From an uncultured Geobacter sp. (GTDB lineage Bacteria; Desulfobacterota; Desulfuromonadia; Geobacterales; CAIOGM01), in contig CAIOGM010000061.1 in the NCBI GenBank assembly GCA_903857795.1, positions 1 through 64,000 of the forward strand: a stretch of DNA of 64,000 nt. The letters run 5' to 3'. Made by a program: the position numbers and the translations under genes. Shown piece by piece: positions 15,425 through 25,159 of this stretch (positions are counted from its first letter, which is position 1; each line of letters begins with the position of its first letter). The notes beneath the pieces were generated by a model that ran no database searches, had not been told where the DNA came from, and saw only the letters and a program-made list of their open reading frames with translations.

Positions 15425-16559
15425 CGCTACCACCCCGCTGCACCCACAGGTGCTGGAGGCGTTCATCGCCTGCAGCCGCGATCGGTTCGGCAACCCGTCC
15501 AGCAGCCATTGGGCCGGACGGGAGGCCCGTTGCGCCCTGGAGACGGCCCGGGAGCAGGTGGCCCGCTTCTGTGGCTGTGATCCGTCAGAGTTGCTCTTCA
15601 CCTCCGGGGGGACCGAGGCGGACAACCTGGCCATCAAGGGGGTGGCCTCCGCCTCCCGTCGCCGAGGTCGGCACATCATCACCACCGCGGTGGAGCACCC
15701 GGCAGTGTCTGCCAGTTGCCTCTCCCTGGAGCAGGAGGGGTACCGGATCACCAGGCTGACCGTGGATCGCCTCGGCCGGTTGGAGCCGGCGGAGCTGGAG
15801 GCGGCCATCACCCCCGAGACCATCCTCATCTCCGCCATGTGGGCCAACAACGAGACCGGCGTCATCTTTCCGGTGGCCGCCATCGGCGCCATTGCCGACC
15901 GTAACCGGATCCCCTTTCACTGTGACGCGGTGCAGGCGGCACGGTGGCTGCCGCTGGAGTGCCGCGATCTGGGGGTGGGGCTCCTCTCGCTCTCCGGACA
16001 CAAGCTCCGGGCCCCCCGGGGGGTGGGAGCGCTCATGGTCCGCAAGGGGGTCCGGCTCCATCCGATCCTCCATGGCGGCTCCCAGGAGCGCAACCGCCGG
16101 GCCGGCACCGAGAATCTTCCCGCCATCGTCGCCTTCGGGGTCGCCTGCGAACTGGCCGACGCCTCCCGGGAGGAGGCGGCCGGCCGAGTCCGGCTCCTTC
16201 GGGACCGGCTGGAAGCGGGGATTCTGGCCCGCTCCTCCGGCGCCACGGTCAATGGCGATCCCGCGGCGCGGCTCCCCTCCACAACCAACATCTCCTTTCC
16301 CGGCGCCAGGGTCGACTCGCTCCTGGCCGCTCTCGATCTCCAGGGGATCGCCGCCTCATCCGGCGCCGCCTGCAGCTCCGGGACGCTGCGCCATTCGCCG
16401 GTTCTGGCCGCCATGGGGCTCTCCCCGGAAACGGCCGGGGGGGCGGTCCGCTTCTCTCTCGGTGATGAAACCACCGGTGTAGAGATCGATTATCTGCTGG
16501 AAATTCTCCCTGCCATCCTGGAGCGGCTCTGCCCGGGTGGCGGGCCGAGGAGGGGATGA
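15399..16559 (+). CDS. cysteine desulfurase (NifS/IscS family)
   Basis: The start is the GTG at 15399 ([16 protein letters not shown]), which has AAGGAG nine bases upstream; the ORF-track start at 15246 is inside the regulator gene. The 386-residue PLP enzyme removes sulfur from cysteine as an enzyme-bound persulfide. The PLP lysine is in SLSGHKL (~residue 202), preceded by the family motifs TSGGTEADN and HCDAVQAA. The catalytic cysteine lies in SSGAACSSG (~residue 325) before RHSPVL. The short SSGxxCSSG loop is of the group I type. It overlaps mnmA by 4 bases, so a likely sulfur recipient is the tRNA thiolase MnmA besides Fe-S assembly. No IscU-type scaffold gene is nearby. Confidence 0.93.
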   Translation: MRFVYLDHNATTPLHPQVLEAFIACSRDRFGNPSSSHWAGREARCALETAREQVARFCGCDPSELLFTSGGTEADNLAIKGVASASRRRGRHIITTAVEHPAVSASCLSLEQEGYRITRLTVDRLGRLEPAELEAAITPETILISAMWANNETGVIFPVAAIGAIADRNRIPFHCDAVQAARWLPLECRDLGVGLLSLSGHKLRAPRGVGALMVRKGVRLHPILHGGSQERNRRAGTENLPAIVAFGVACELADASREEAAGRVRLLRDRLEAGILARSSGATVNGDPAARLPSTTNISFPGARVDSLLAALDLQGIAASSGAACSSGTLRHSPVLAAMGLSPETAGGAVRFSLGDETTGVEIDYLLEILPAILERLCPGGGPRRG

Positions 16560-17659
16560 TGGGGGAAAACGCCGGTAAACGGGTGGTTATCGCCATGAGT
16601 GGCGGGGTCGACTCCTCGGTGGCGGCAGCGCTTCTCAAGGAGCAGGGGTATGAGGTCATCGGCATCTCCCTCCAGCTCTGGGACCACTCCCATGAAGAGG
16701 AGGGGGCGCCCGGCGGCTGCTGCTCTCTGGACGACCTGCATGACGCCCGGCGGGTGGCTGAGCAGCTGGAGATCCCGTTCTACGTGTTCAACGCCGAGGA
16801 GGAGTTTCGCCGCCACGTGGTGGATGACTTCGTGGCAGAGTACTTCGCCGGCCGGACCCCCAACCCCTGCACCCGCTGCAACGAGCGGGTCAAGTTCGGG
16901 CTCCTCCTGGAGCGGGCCCGGGAGCTGGGCGCAGAACTGTTGGCCACCGGCCACTATGCCCGGACCATCCGGGACGAGGGGGGACGCTACCGGCTCCTCA
17001 CGGGGCTGGACCCGAACAAGGACCAGTCCTACTTCCTCTTCACCCTGAGCCAGGAGCAGCTGGCGAAGACCCTCTTTCCGGTGGGGGGGGTGACCAAGCC
17101 GCAAGTCCGCCTCCTGGCGGAGCGGTTCGGGCTGAAGACGGCTGCCAAGGGGGAGAGTCAGGAGGTCTGTTTCATCCCCGACGATGATTATGCCCGGTTT
17201 CTGGAAGAGGAGCGGGAGCCAGGTCTCCTCTCGGGGGAGATCGTCGACCGCTCGGGGAGAGTCATGGGGCGCCACCTTGGGATCTACCGCTACACCGTGG
17301 GGCAGCGCCGGGGGCTGGGGATCGCCCACCCCCACCCCCTCTATGTCCTCGGCGTCGATCCTCTCCGGCGGGAGGTCATCGTCGGGTCACGGGAGGAGCT
17401 CCGCTGCCAGGGGCTCCTGGCCCGGGAGGTGAACTGGATCGTCCCCCCCGCAACCTCCCCCTTCGAGAGCTTCTGCCGGATCCGCTACCGGCACCGGCCG
17501 GTCCCCTGCCGGGTCACCCAGCTCCCTGGAGGAGCGGCCGAGGTCAGGTTCACTACTCCGGAACCGGGGGTGACCCCCGGTCAGGCGGTGGTCTTCTATG
17601 ACGGCGAGAGTGTCCTCGGCGGCGGCTGGATCGCCGGGGCGCTGACGGAAGAGTCATGA
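16556..17659 (+). CDS. mnmA: tRNA-uridine 2-sulfurtransferase
   Basis: MnmA adenylates and thiolates uridine-34 of Lys, Glu and Gln tRNAs to 2-thiouridine. The 367-residue protein has the PP-loop [11 protein letters not shown] at the N-terminus, the first catalytic cysteine in NPCTRCN (~residue 104), GHYAR and KDQSYFLF, and the second cysteine in [13 protein letters not shown] (~residue 204). The C-terminal beta-barrel is complete. It overlaps nifS (ATGA) and mtaB (ATGA), so the cysteine-to-tRNA sulfur path is encoded in one transcript. Confidence 0.97.
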   Translation: MMGENAGKRVVIAMSGGVDSSVAAALLKEQGYEVIGISLQLWDHSHEEEGAPGGCCSLDDLHDARRVAEQLEIPFYVFNAEEEFRRHVVDDFVAEYFAGRTPNPCTRCNERVKFGLLLERARELGAELLATGHYARTIRDEGGRYRLLTGLDPNKDQSYFLFTLSQEQLAKTLFPVGGVTKPQVRLLAERFGLKTAAKGESQEVCFIPDDDYARFLEEEREPGLLSGEIVDRSGRVMGRHLGIYRYTVGQRRGLGIAHPHPLYVLGVDPLRREVIVGSREELRCQGLLAREVNWIVPPATSPFESFCRIRYRHRPVPCRVTQLPGGAAEVRFTTPEPGVTPGQAVVFYDGESVLGGGWIAGALTEES

Positions 17660-18963
17660 AACGGGTAGCCATCACCACGTTGGGGTGCAAGATCAACCAG
17701 TTCGAGTCGGCGGCCATGCACGAGCTGCTGGGGGGGGACGGTTATGAACTGGTCCCCTTCGATCAGGAAGCCGATCTCTACGTCGTTAATACCTGCACGG
17801 TGACTGCAAAGAGCGATGCGGAGTCACGGAAGCTGATCCGCCGGGCCCGCCGCCGCTCCCCGTCGGCCCGGATCGTGGTGACCGGCTGCTACGCCCAGAT
17901 CGATCCGGAGAGCATCGCGGCCATGCCCGAGGTGGACCTGGTCATCGGCAACGGTGAGAAGAAACTCCTCACCGCGCTGCTGGCCCAGGAGGGGGGGGGG
18001 AAGATCCGGGTCTCGGAGCTCTCCCGCTCCGGCCAGGGAGAGGCGCTCAGGCTGGAGTCCCACGCCGAGCATACCCGGGCCTTCCTGCAGATCCAGAACG
18101 GCTGCGACTCCTACTGCTCCTACTGCATCGTCCCCTACGCCCGGGGAGGAAGCCGGAGTGTCTCCTTCGACGACTCCCTGGAGGGGGTGCGGACCTTCAG
18201 CCAGAAAGGGTTCAGGGAGGTGGTGCTCACCGGCATCCACCTGGGCGCCTTCGGCCTCGATCTCTCCCCCCCGCGGAGCCTGCTGGAGCTGCTGAGGGCG
18301 ATCGAAGCCGAAGGAGTCGTCCCGCGCCTCCGGCTTGGCTCTCTGGAACCGGGCGAGGTGACCGACGAACTGATCGACTTTCTCGGCCGTTCCCGCACCG
18401 TCTGCCCCCATTTGCATATCCCGCTCCAGAGCGGTGATGACGGGGTGCTGGCCCGGATGAAGCGCCGCTACAGCAGCGGGTTCTTCCGGGAGCGGGTCGC
18501 CCGGCTCGTGGAGCGGATCCCGGATCTCTTCATCGGCATGGACCTCATCGCCGGGTTCCCGGGGGAGAGCGATACCGAGTTCAGCCGGACACTCTCATTT
18601 CTTCAGGGGTTGCCGGTTGCCGCGTTTCACGTCTTCCCCTTCTCCCCTCGTCCCGGGACTCCTGCGGCGGGGTTTCCGGACCGGGTGCCGGCGCCGGTGG
18701 TCAAGGAGCGGGTCCGGACCCTGCTCGCGCTTTCGGAGCAGAAGCGGGAGGTGTTTCACCGGAGGTTCATCGGGAGGGAGCTGGAGACACTCCTCCTGGC
18801 GCCACGTCCCGACGGTGTCGTTGAGGGGCTGACCCGCAACTATATTCCGGTTACCGTTTCAGGAGGGGAGGGGCTGATCGCGGGGAGCGAGGTCCTGGTC
18901 CGCCTGGAGCGCGCCGATGCGGAGCGTTGCCATGGCAGTTTTATATTTCAGGAGGGGGTGTAG
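17656..18963 (+). CDS. mtaB: tRNA t6A37 methylthiotransferase (MtaB)
   Basis: This 435-residue radical-SAM methylthiotransferase converts t6A at position 37 to ms2t6A. The N-terminal UPF0004 domain carries cysteines in [15 protein letters not shown] and TGCYAQ that bind the auxiliary cluster. The radical SAM motif CDSYCSYC is near residue 150, followed by [10 protein letters not shown]. The TRAM region closes the protein. TLGCKINQ and TGIHLG separate it from MiaB and RimO and point to MtaB. It overlaps mnmA by 4 bases and directly abuts the DUF502 gene. Confidence 0.93.
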   Translation: MKRVAITTLGCKINQFESAAMHELLGGDGYELVPFDQEADLYVVNTCTVTAKSDAESRKLIRRARRRSPSARIVVTGCYAQIDPESIAAMPEVDLVIGNGEKKLLTALLAQEGGGKIRVSELSRSGQGEALRLESHAEHTRAFLQIQNGCDSYCSYCIVPYARGGSRSVSFDDSLEGVRTFSQKGFREVVLTGIHLGAFGLDLSPPRSLLELLRAIEAEGVVPRLRLGSLEPGEVTDELIDFLGRSRTVCPHLHIPLQSGDDGVLARMKRRYSSGFFRERVARLVERIPDLFIGMDLIAGFPGESDTEFSRTLSFLQGLPVAAFHVFPFSPRPGTPAAGFPDRVPAPVVKERVRTLLALSEQKREVFHRRFIGRELETLLLAPRPDGVVEGLTRNYIPVTVSGGEGLIAGSEVLVRLERADAERCHGSFIFQEGV

Positions 18964-19608
18964 ATGCCGTTTCAAGATGCTGACCCACGGCCGCTGAGTA
19001 ACGGGGCACTTACCTACACCGAGCGACTCCTGCGGCACCTCCGGCGGGCCTTCACCAAGGGGCTCTTCGTGGTCATCCCCCTGGGGATTACCATCTTCAT
19101 CCTCAAATTCCTCTTCAACCTCGCCGACGGGGTTCTTGGCCCCCATCTGGCGACCCTCTACTCCTCCATCACCCACCACCCCGGCTACATCCCCGGGCTC
19201 GGCATGCTCTCCGGAGTCGTCGTGATCTACCTGGCGGGGGTCGCCGCCGGGAACATCCTGGGGAACAACTTCTTTCACTGGGCCGACGGGATTCTGGCGC
19301 GGATACCGGTGGTCAAATCGGTCTACACCTCCAGCAAACAGCTCACCCAGGTCTTCAAGGAGGGGCGGAGCGCCTACAGCCGGGCGGTCTTCGTGGAGTG
19401 GCCCCGCGTCGGGGTCCGGGCCATCAGGTTCGTCACCGCCGAGGTGCTGCACGAAGGGGAACAGTTCATCGTGGTCTACGTCCCCACCATGCCGAACCCC
19501 ACCTCAGGATTTGCCCTCTACTTCCGTCCCGAAGAGGTGTATGACTGCGGCATGACCGTGGAGGATGCGGTCAAATTCGTGGTCTCCGGCGGGGTGGTAG
19601 TTAATTGA
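18964..19608 (+). CDS. DUF502 inner-membrane protein
   Basis: This 214-residue protein starts at the base after the mtaB stop. Two membrane helices are visible: FTKGLFVVIPLGITIFILKF (~residues 30-50) and GLGMLSGVVVIYLAGVAAG (~78-98). A conserved cytoplasmic part follows with IPVVKSVYTSSKQLTQVF and YVPTMPNPTSGFALYF, the signature of DUF502. The family is widespread and its biochemical role is not settled. Its end is convergent with a minus-strand gene, with only short AATTG repeats and no clear terminator between them. Confidence 0.85.
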   Translation: MPFQDADPRPLSNGALTYTERLLRHLRRAFTKGLFVVIPLGITIFILKFLFNLADGVLGPHLATLYSSITHHPGYIPGLGMLSGVVVIYLAGVAAGNILGNNFFHWADGILARIPVVKSVYTSSKQLTQVFKEGRSAYSRAVFVEWPRVGVRAIRFVTAEVLHEGEQFIVVYVPTMPNPTSGFALYFRPEEVYDCGMTVEDAVKFVVSGGVVVN

Positions 19609-19635
19609 CAGTGGACAATTGTCAATTGTAGGTTG

Positions 19636-20007
19636 TCAATTGATTCTCACCTCGGTTACGAAGTATTCGGTCTCTCCGAAGAGCCCCGATGGCAATCCCT
19701 TGTGCTGCTCGTACCTGATGACGACCCGTTTTCCCAGGGAACTGTTGATGCTCTGCGCCACCGTGTTGCTTCGGGTGCTGAAGGGGAATTTCTCGGGTAG
19801 CGCTCCGGGAAGCGGCACCATGGCAAGCTCCCCTTCCCAGGTCTTGATGACCCACCCCTTTTCGGAGAATTTTTGGATGTAGCCTGCCCGCTCACCCTTG
19901 GAGTAGCTCCAGTTCAGCGCCGCCCAGAGATAGAGCGCTCCCCCCCCCAGAATCAGCAGCAGGAACAGAAACAGCCCCAGATATACTTTCCCCTTGGTAA
20001 AAGCCAT
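19636..20007 (-). CDS. small single-pass membrane protein, unknown
   Basis: The chosen start at 20007 gives MAFTKGKVYLGLFLFLLLIL, followed by GGGALYLWAALNWSYSKGER; the upstream extension in the ORF track lacks a sensible start. The 123-residue product has one N-terminal membrane helix and a soluble part with the motif YSKGERAGYIQKFS-KGWVIKTWEGELAM and later VVIRYEQHKGLP. Proteins with this YSxGERxGxxxKxSxKG pattern occur in many proteobacteria and are often mislabelled as 6-phosphogluconate dehydrogenase. No function can be given. It is divergent from selD. Confidence 0.75.
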   Translation of the reverse strand: MAFTKGKVYLGLFLFLLLILGGGALYLWAALNWSYSKGERAGYIQKFSEKGWVIKTWEGELAMVPLPGALPEKFPFSTRSNTVAQSINSSLGKRVVIRYEQHKGLPSGLFGETEYFVTEVRIN

Positions 20008-20224
20008 GTCATCTCTCCCCCGTCCGGTTTTAACCGGGATTCGTTTTTTGCGTACCTTAGCGCAACAGGGAGATCGAGGCAACCGTAAACGGGTTTGGCT
20101 GCAGTTCTGTTTTCCCTTGCCGCGCCATGACTCGTTACGTACAATGCGGCGTGCAAAATTTGATATCCAAGAGGGTATCGGGTCGACAGTCATCGAACTG
20201 ATCTGAGTTGCAGGAGGAGAGCAG

Positions 20225-21265
20225 ATGAACCGACAGGAGAAAATAAGACTCACCGCCATGGTTAAGGCGGCCGGCTGAGCGGCCAAGCTGGGCCCGGCGG
20301 GCCTGGAGGCAGCTCTATCCGGAATCCCGGAGAGTTCCGACCCCAATCTTATCGTGGGGCTGGGAACCTCCGATGATGCGGGGGTCTACCGCATCGGGGA
20401 GGGGTGCGCCCTGGTGGAGAGCGTGGATATCATCACCCCGTTGGTGGACGATCCGTTTACCTTCGGCCGGATCGCCGCGGCCAACGCCCTCTCCGACATC
20501 TACGCCATGGGGGGGCGGCCGGTGACCGCCATGAACCTGCTCTTCTTCCCTTCCAGCGCCCTGCCGGGTGAGATCCTGAGGGAGATTCTCAACGGCGGTT
20601 CGGCCGCCCTCCGGGAGGCGGGGTGCTGCCTCGTGGGGGGGCACACCGTGGAGGACGACGAACTGAAGTACGGTCTCTCCGTCACCGGTCTCATCGATCC
20701 GGACAAGGTTGTCCGGAACTCCACCCCTCGTCCCGGCGACCGGCTCATCATCACCAAGCCCATCGGCACCGGGATCGTCTCCACCGCCATCAAGGCGGAG
20801 CTCTGCCCCATCGAGACGGCGTCCGAGGCGATCCGGTGGATGACCCATCTCAACGACCGGGCCTCTTCCCTGATGCTCCGCTGCGGGGCCTCTGCCGCCA
20901 CCGACGTGACCGGATTCGGCCTGGCCGGACACTCCCTGGAGATGGCGCGGGGGGGAGGGGTGACGCTCCGGATCGACTCCGACTCCGTGCCGCTTCTCCC
21001 CCGGCTCCGGGAGCTCATTGACGACGGCCTGGTCCCGGCGGGGTGCTACCGTAACCGAGAGCATTGTGCCCCCTATCTGGCGGGTGCGGGGAGTGGCGAC
21101 CGGTTTCTCCCCCTCTTCGACCCGCAGACCTCCGGCGGGCTCCTCATCGCCCTGGCGCCGGAGCAGGCCGCCATCTTCCTGCGTCTCGCCATCGCAGACG
21201 GCCCCTATGCGGTCGAGATCGGGGAGGTGCTCTCCTTTTCGGGCCATCACCTGGAGTTCACCTGA
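20225..21265 (+). CDS. selD: selenide, water dikinase, itself a selenoprotein
   Basis: SelD makes selenophosphate from selenide and ATP for selenocysteine and selenouridine synthesis. The ORF track starts at 20354, which would miss the active site. The true gene starts at ATG 20225 (RBS GGAGGAG) and reads [17 protein letters not shown], then UGA at 20276-20278, then [13 protein letters not shown], continuous with the annotated frame. In SelD this position is Cys or Sec (G-C/U-A-A-K-x-G-P), so the UGA is read as selenocysteine at residue 18 of 346. Other landmarks are SDDAGVY, the [12 protein letters not shown]-like [25 protein letters not shown] and [10 protein letters not shown]. The organism must also have SelA, SelB and tRNA-Sec, which are not in the window. 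Confidence 0.93.
20276..20320 (+). other. selenocysteine UGA codon with a possible SECIS hairpin
   Basis: The in-frame TGA is at 20276-20278. About 15 bases later GGCCC-GGC-GGGCC can form a compact G+C-rich hairpin, within the distance range of bacterial SECIS elements, which bind SelB. The loop does not match the E. coli fdhF loop closely, so the hairpin is tentative, while the UGA decoding is well supported by protein conservation. Confidence 0.6.
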
Positions 21266-21343
21266 TAGCCGATTCCCCTTGACCCCCGCTAATTTGGAAT
21301 GCTATCTTCCCGCATACTCAGCAAAGTTTTAGGAGCATCAATC

Positions 21344-21982
21344 ATGGAAATCCCTCTTAACGTCGAAGTTCTCTGCTCCGATGGCAGCTGCGGCCGCAGC
21401 AGCTCCATCATCCTGAACCCTATTACGGAGGAGGTGACCCACTTCGTGGTCAAGGAGGGGGGGCTTCTGGGAGACGAGTACCTTGTCCCCCTGGATGCGA
21501 TTTTCGAGAGCTCTTCCGTCTCCATCCGGTTGCGCTGGAGCCGCGAGGACCTGGCCCAGGCGGAGCCTTTTGTCAAATCGGTCTTCATCGGCAAGGATGA
21601 GTCGACTTTCCTGGCGGAGTCGCTGTCGGCTTCGACGTTTCTCTGGCCCTACGCCATGGCCGGGGGCGATCCCTATCAGCCGGCCATGCTCTCCGCGCTC
21701 TATGAGCAGGTGGAGCAGATACCGCCGGGAGAGTTGTCCGTGCGCCGCGGGACCGAGGTCGAGGCGGTGGACGGCCGGGTCGGTACGGTGGATGAGTTTC
21801 TCATTGACCCGGTGACCGGGCGTATCACCCATCTGGTGCTGCGCAAGGGGCATCTCTGGGGGGAGCGGGACATCACTATCCCTGTGTCGCAGATCGACCG
21901 GGTGGCGCCTGAAGCCGTCTATCTCAAGCTGCACCGGGAAGCGATCAACGAGTTGCCCGGCATTCCCATCCACCGGAAATAA
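21344..21982 (+). CDS. PRC-barrel domain protein
   Basis: The ATG at 21344 has AGGAG 8 bases before it; the ORF-track start at 21299 has no RBS. The 212-residue soluble protein has two similar halves. The first is MEIPLNVEVLCSDGS...ITEEVTHFVVKEGGLLGDEYLVPLD. The second is LSVRRGTEVEAVDGRVGTVDEFLID followed by ITHLVLRKGHLWGERDITIPV. Both have the PRC-barrel pattern (charge at start, 'G.v.d..id...g.i.hlvv..g......v.vP'). Such domains occur in photosystem, RNA-processing and stress proteins and bind other macromolecules. No specific role can be assigned. It follows selD by 78 bases. Confidence 0.8.
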   Translation: MEIPLNVEVLCSDGSCGRSSSIILNPITEEVTHFVVKEGGLLGDEYLVPLDAIFESSSVSIRLRWSREDLAQAEPFVKSVFIGKDESTFLAESLSASTFLWPYAMAGGDPYQPAMLSALYEQVEQIPPGELSVRRGTEVEAVDGRVGTVDEFLIDPVTGRITHLVLRKGHLWGERDITIPVSQIDRVAPEAVYLKLHREAINELPGIPIHRK

Positions 21983-22162
21983 AGCCATTCCCGCAGAGGC
22001 AGCGAGAACCCTCCAACGCTCCGCAGCTCACCCGAGTCGCGGGGCGTTCGTTCATTTTGACGAGGGATCTCTTCGTCTGCCGTGGAGGATGTCGAAGCGC
22101 CGCCTCCGGGAGGTCCACAAGCGCTATTGCCGGGGGGCGGCTGCCGAAGCAGTGCAAAGCTG

Positions 22163-22191
22163 TTGACCCTCTCACCCTCACAGCGTATAGT
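22163..22191 (+). promoter_or_regulatory. sigma-70 promoter before dnaB
   Basis: TTGACC (22163-22168) and TATAGT (22186-22191) are exactly 17 bases apart and lie 40 bases before the dnaB start. The rest of the 21983-22230 gap shows G+C-rich short inverted repeats but no gene. Confidence 0.65.
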
Positions 22192-22230
22192 GACTCTCTT
22201 TTGAGAAGCCCACGATGAAGAGGTTTAGAC

Positions 22231-23601
22231 ATGGCAATGGAGGCAGGGAAACGGCTCCCGCCGCAGAGCATCGAGGCGGAGATGTCGGTTCTGGGGGGGA
22301 TCCTCCTGGAGAACGAGGCGATCAATCAGGTTCTCGAACTCCTGGCGCCAGAAGACTTTTACCGGGAACCTCATCGGAAGATTTTTAAGGCGATGCTGGA
22401 ACTGAGTGAGCAGCGGGAACCGTGCGATTTTATCACCCTCACCATGATGCTGAAGAAGCGGGGGGATCTGGATGAGGCGGGGGGAGGGGCCTACCTGGCG
22501 ACGCTGGTCGACTATGTCCCCACTGCCGCCAACATCGCCTATTACTGCAAGATCGTGAAGGAGAAGTCCGTTGCCCGCAAACTCATCAACGCCTCCACCG
22601 ATATCATCACCCAGGGATATGACGAACAGACCGACCTGACGGAGCTCCTGGACAAGGCCCAGAGATCTATCCTGGAGATCTCGGAAAATCAGCTGAAACG
22701 CTCCTTCTACGAGCTCAAGTCGCTTCTCAAGGATACCTTCAAGTCCCTGGAAGAGCTGAGCGAACGGCAGGATCATATCACCGGAGTGGCCAGCGGCTTC
22801 GTGGACCTGGACAAGATGACCGCCGGATTCCAGCGGGGGGATCTGATCATCATCGCCGGTCGCCCCTCCATGGGGAAGACCGCCTACGCCCTCAACGTTG
22901 CCCAATACGCCGCCATTCATGCGGATAACCCGGTATCTGTAGCGGTCTTTTCTCTGGAAATGAGCAAGGAGCAGCTCGCCATGCGGCTCCTCTGCTCCGA
23001 GGCCCGGATCGACGCCTCCCGGATGCGGACCGGAAACCTTGGGGAGGGGGACTGGGAGAAGCTTACCAGGGGGGCATCGTCGCTCTCCAAGGGGAAGATC
23101 TTCATTGACGATACTCCCGCCATCTCGGCGACGGAGATGCGGGCCAAGACCCGGCGGCTCAAGGCCGAACATGATGTGGGGATGGTGGTGGTGGACTACC
23201 TGCAGCTCATGAGAGGGAGGGACCGGAGTGAATCCCGCCAGCAGGAGATCTCGGAGATCTCTCGCGCCCTCAAGGCCCTGGCCAAGGAGCTGAGCATCCC
23301 CGTCATCGCCCTCTCTCAGCTCAACCGGAGTCTGGAGAGCCGTACCGATAAACGCCCCATGATGAGTGACCTGCGTGAATCGGGCGCCATCGAACAGGAT
23401 GCGGATGTCATCGCCTTCGTCTACCGGGAGGCGGTCTACTGCGAGGATTGCCGTAAACGTGACAACTCCTGCACCCTCGGTCACGAGCGGGATGCGGAGA
23501 TTATCATCGGCAAACAGCGAAACGGTCCCATCGGCACGGTGCCGCTGATCTTCTGCGGGGAGTACACCAAGTTCGAGAACAAGGTCAGGGATGAGTACTG
23601 A
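22231..23601 (+). CDS. dnaB: replicative DNA helicase with a Cys/His insertion
   Basis: DnaB is the hexameric helicase that unwinds DNA at the fork. The 456-residue protein has the N-terminal DnaG-binding domain (PPQSIEAEMSVLGGILL) and the RecA-like core: GRPSMGKTAYALN (Walker A, ~residue 210), VVVDYLQLM (Walker B), ALSQLNRSLE and DLRESGAIEQDAD, with the final KQRNGPIGTVPL. Odd: between FVYREAVY and AEIIIGKQRNG there is CEDCRKRDNSCTLGH, a C-x2-C-x6-C-x3-H arrangement that could hold zinc, where E. coli DnaB has a plain acidic loop. No intein is present. It has its own promoter upstream. Confidence 0.95.
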   Translation: MAMEAGKRLPPQSIEAEMSVLGGILLENEAINQVLELLAPEDFYREPHRKIFKAMLELSEQREPCDFITLTMMLKKRGDLDEAGGGAYLATLVDYVPTAANIAYYCKIVKEKSVARKLINASTDIITQGYDEQTDLTELLDKAQRSILEISENQLKRSFYELKSLLKDTFKSLEELSERQDHITGVASGFVDLDKMTAGFQRGDLIIIAGRPSMGKTAYALNVAQYAAIHADNPVSVAVFSLEMSKEQLAMRLLCSEARIDASRMRTGNLGEGDWEKLTRGASSLSKGKIFIDDTPAISATEMRAKTRRLKAEHDVGMVVVDYLQLMRGRDRSESRQQEISEISRALKALAKELSIPVIALSQLNRSLESRTDKRPMMSDLRESGAIEQDADVIAFVYREAVYCEDCRKRDNSCTLGHERDAEIIIGKQRNGPIGTVPLIFCGEYTKFENKVRDEY

Positions 23602-23626
23602 AAATTAATTATGGCTAATTTATAAT
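23598..23626 (+). promoter_or_regulatory. promoter before the FabMG-like gene
   Basis: A perfect TATAAT (23621-23626) has CTGAAA (4 of 6 matches) 17 bases upstream. It begins at the dnaB stop codon and lies 52 bases before the next start. Confidence 0.55.
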
Positions 23627-23678
23627 GTGGGGGGCGCCGCTTGCTGCGCCCACTGAAACGACATTCAAGGAGAAGGAT

Positions 23679-24986
23679 ATGACCGCTTATTCGCCAATGA
23701 CAAATCTTCCGGAGGCGCCCGGATACAAGAAGGGGGACCTGCTGGTCCTGTTCGGGGAGCTGTTCGGCCGGGGGTATGCCAACGGCATCGTGGATGAGGC
23801 CCGCCGCGCCGGGATGACCGTCGTGGGGGCTACCGTCGGTCGTCGGGACAACGGCGGTGAGCTGCGCCCTCTGACCACCGGGGAGCTGGCCGAGGCGGAG
23901 GCGCTTCTGGGAGGGAAGATCATCAACATCCCCCTGGAGGCAGGTTTCGACCTGGAGCCGGCCGATGACGGCGTTTCACCGGTGGAACGGCTCAAGGGGA
24001 TCAAACCCGATGAGTGGGAGAGTGCGCGATTCGGGGAGGGACTCCTGGAACAGTCCCGGTGCAATGGCGTGGCGCGCTTTGAAGCCAATCTGGAGCGGTT
24101 CGTGGCGGAGCTGAAGCCGTTCATCCCTGCAGGAGGCTCGGTTCTCTTTGTCCATACCATGGCCGGCGGCATCCCCCGGGTCCGGCTCTTCATGCCGTTG
24201 CTCAACCGGATCTTCAAGGGGACCGGCGACAAGTTCCTTCCCTCGGAGCGGTTCTGGAATTCTGAGCTGGGGCGGTTTTCGCAACTCAACTTCAATGAGG
24301 TGACCGCCGACACCTTCGGCCGTCTCTTGGAAGGGACGGTTGCTCTCAGGGGGGAGATCGAGGCCCGCGGCGGCGCCGTCCGGTATGCGGCCTACGGCTA
24401 CCATGGCTGCGCGGTGCTGCTGGGGGGAGAGTATGTCTGGCAGAGCTACACCCCCTATGTCCAGGGAGAGGCCAAGATGCGGCTGGAGGGGATCGCCGAG
24501 GCTGCCTGGCAGCAAGGTGTCAAGGCCGCCGTCTATAACTGCCCGGAGATCCAGACCAACTCCAGTACCCTGTTCCTGGGAGTAGAGCTCTCCCTCTATC
24601 CGTTCCTCTCCGCCCTGGAGCGTGAAGGAGGGGGGGAGATGGCGGAGCAGGCAAAACGGGAGTGTGCGCAGCTGCTCAAGGAGGGGGTGACTCTCGACAG
24701 GATGCTGGCGCTGGCCGAAGAGTATCTCGTCTCTCCCCTCATGGCGGGTTTTCGCGACTTCGCCGCCTGGCCACAACACAATACCAAGGAGCAGATGGCC
24801 TTCATGCTGGAGCGGTCACAGGAACTCATGGCGCTGAGCGCTGATCAGAAACGGGTGGTCTGCGCCGAACTCTCCCGGCTCGTATTCCAGGGGGTCGGAC
24901 GGTTGATGTTCGATGACTCCTGGAGTCCCCGGGGCGCCGTCACCTGGCTCAATCATGACATCATCGCCCGGCGGCTGGTGAGCTGA
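23679..24986 (+). CDS. FabMG-like enoyl-ACP reductase family protein (putative)
   Basis: The start at 23679 (MTAYSPMTNLPEAPGY) has AAGGAGAAGGAT before it; the ORF-track start is 18 codons too early. The 435-residue protein opens with GDLLVLFGELFGRGYANGIVDEARRAGMTVVGATVGRR, a Rossmann-like strand-turn-helix. It continues with NIPLEAGFDLEPADDG, LFVHTMAGGIPRVRLFMPL, FNEVTAD and AAYGYHGC. From memory these blocks match the family named after the metagenomic enoyl-ACP reductase FabMG, which reduces the double bond in fatty-acid elongation. The name should be checked, since only similarity of blocks supports it. It stands alone with its own promoter. Confidence 0.6.
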   Translation: MTAYSPMTNLPEAPGYKKGDLLVLFGELFGRGYANGIVDEARRAGMTVVGATVGRRDNGGELRPLTTGELAEAEALLGGKIINIPLEAGFDLEPADDGVSPVERLKGIKPDEWESARFGEGLLEQSRCNGVARFEANLERFVAELKPFIPAGGSVLFVHTMAGGIPRVRLFMPLLNRIFKGTGDKFLPSERFWNSELGRFSQLNFNEVTADTFGRLLEGTVALRGEIEARGGAVRYAAYGYHGCAVLLGGEYVWQSYTPYVQGEAKMRLEGIAEAAWQQGVKAAVYNCPEIQTNSSTLFLGVELSLYPFLSALEREGGGEMAEQAKRECAQLLKEGVTLDRMLALAEEYLVSPLMAGFRDFAAWPQHNTKEQMAFMLERSQELMALSADQKRVVCAELSRLVFQGVGRLMFDDSWSPRGAVTWLNHDIIARRLVS

Positions 24987-25159
24987 GTCGGGTCGAATTT
25001 TCTTGAGATTTAGCGCTTTTTTTTGCATTATATCTGGCCGTGCGCTGGAATCGGCTCTGCGCTGACGGATCAACGCCGGTGTAACGGCGTACCGTAGAGA
25101 TTTTCAGGACAAACGACTCATGATGACAATTCTGGGAAATACAAGGAGGATGTGTGGCG

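Noticed and set aside
22225-23484. 419-codon minus-strand ORF opposite dnaB
   Set aside because: The DnaB frame is unmistakable and the antisense product has no recognisable domain.
23440-23484. Intein remnant in DnaB
   Set aside because: DnaB is a common intein host, but the 15-residue Cys/His stretch has no intein motifs and lies outside the usual P-loop insertion sites.
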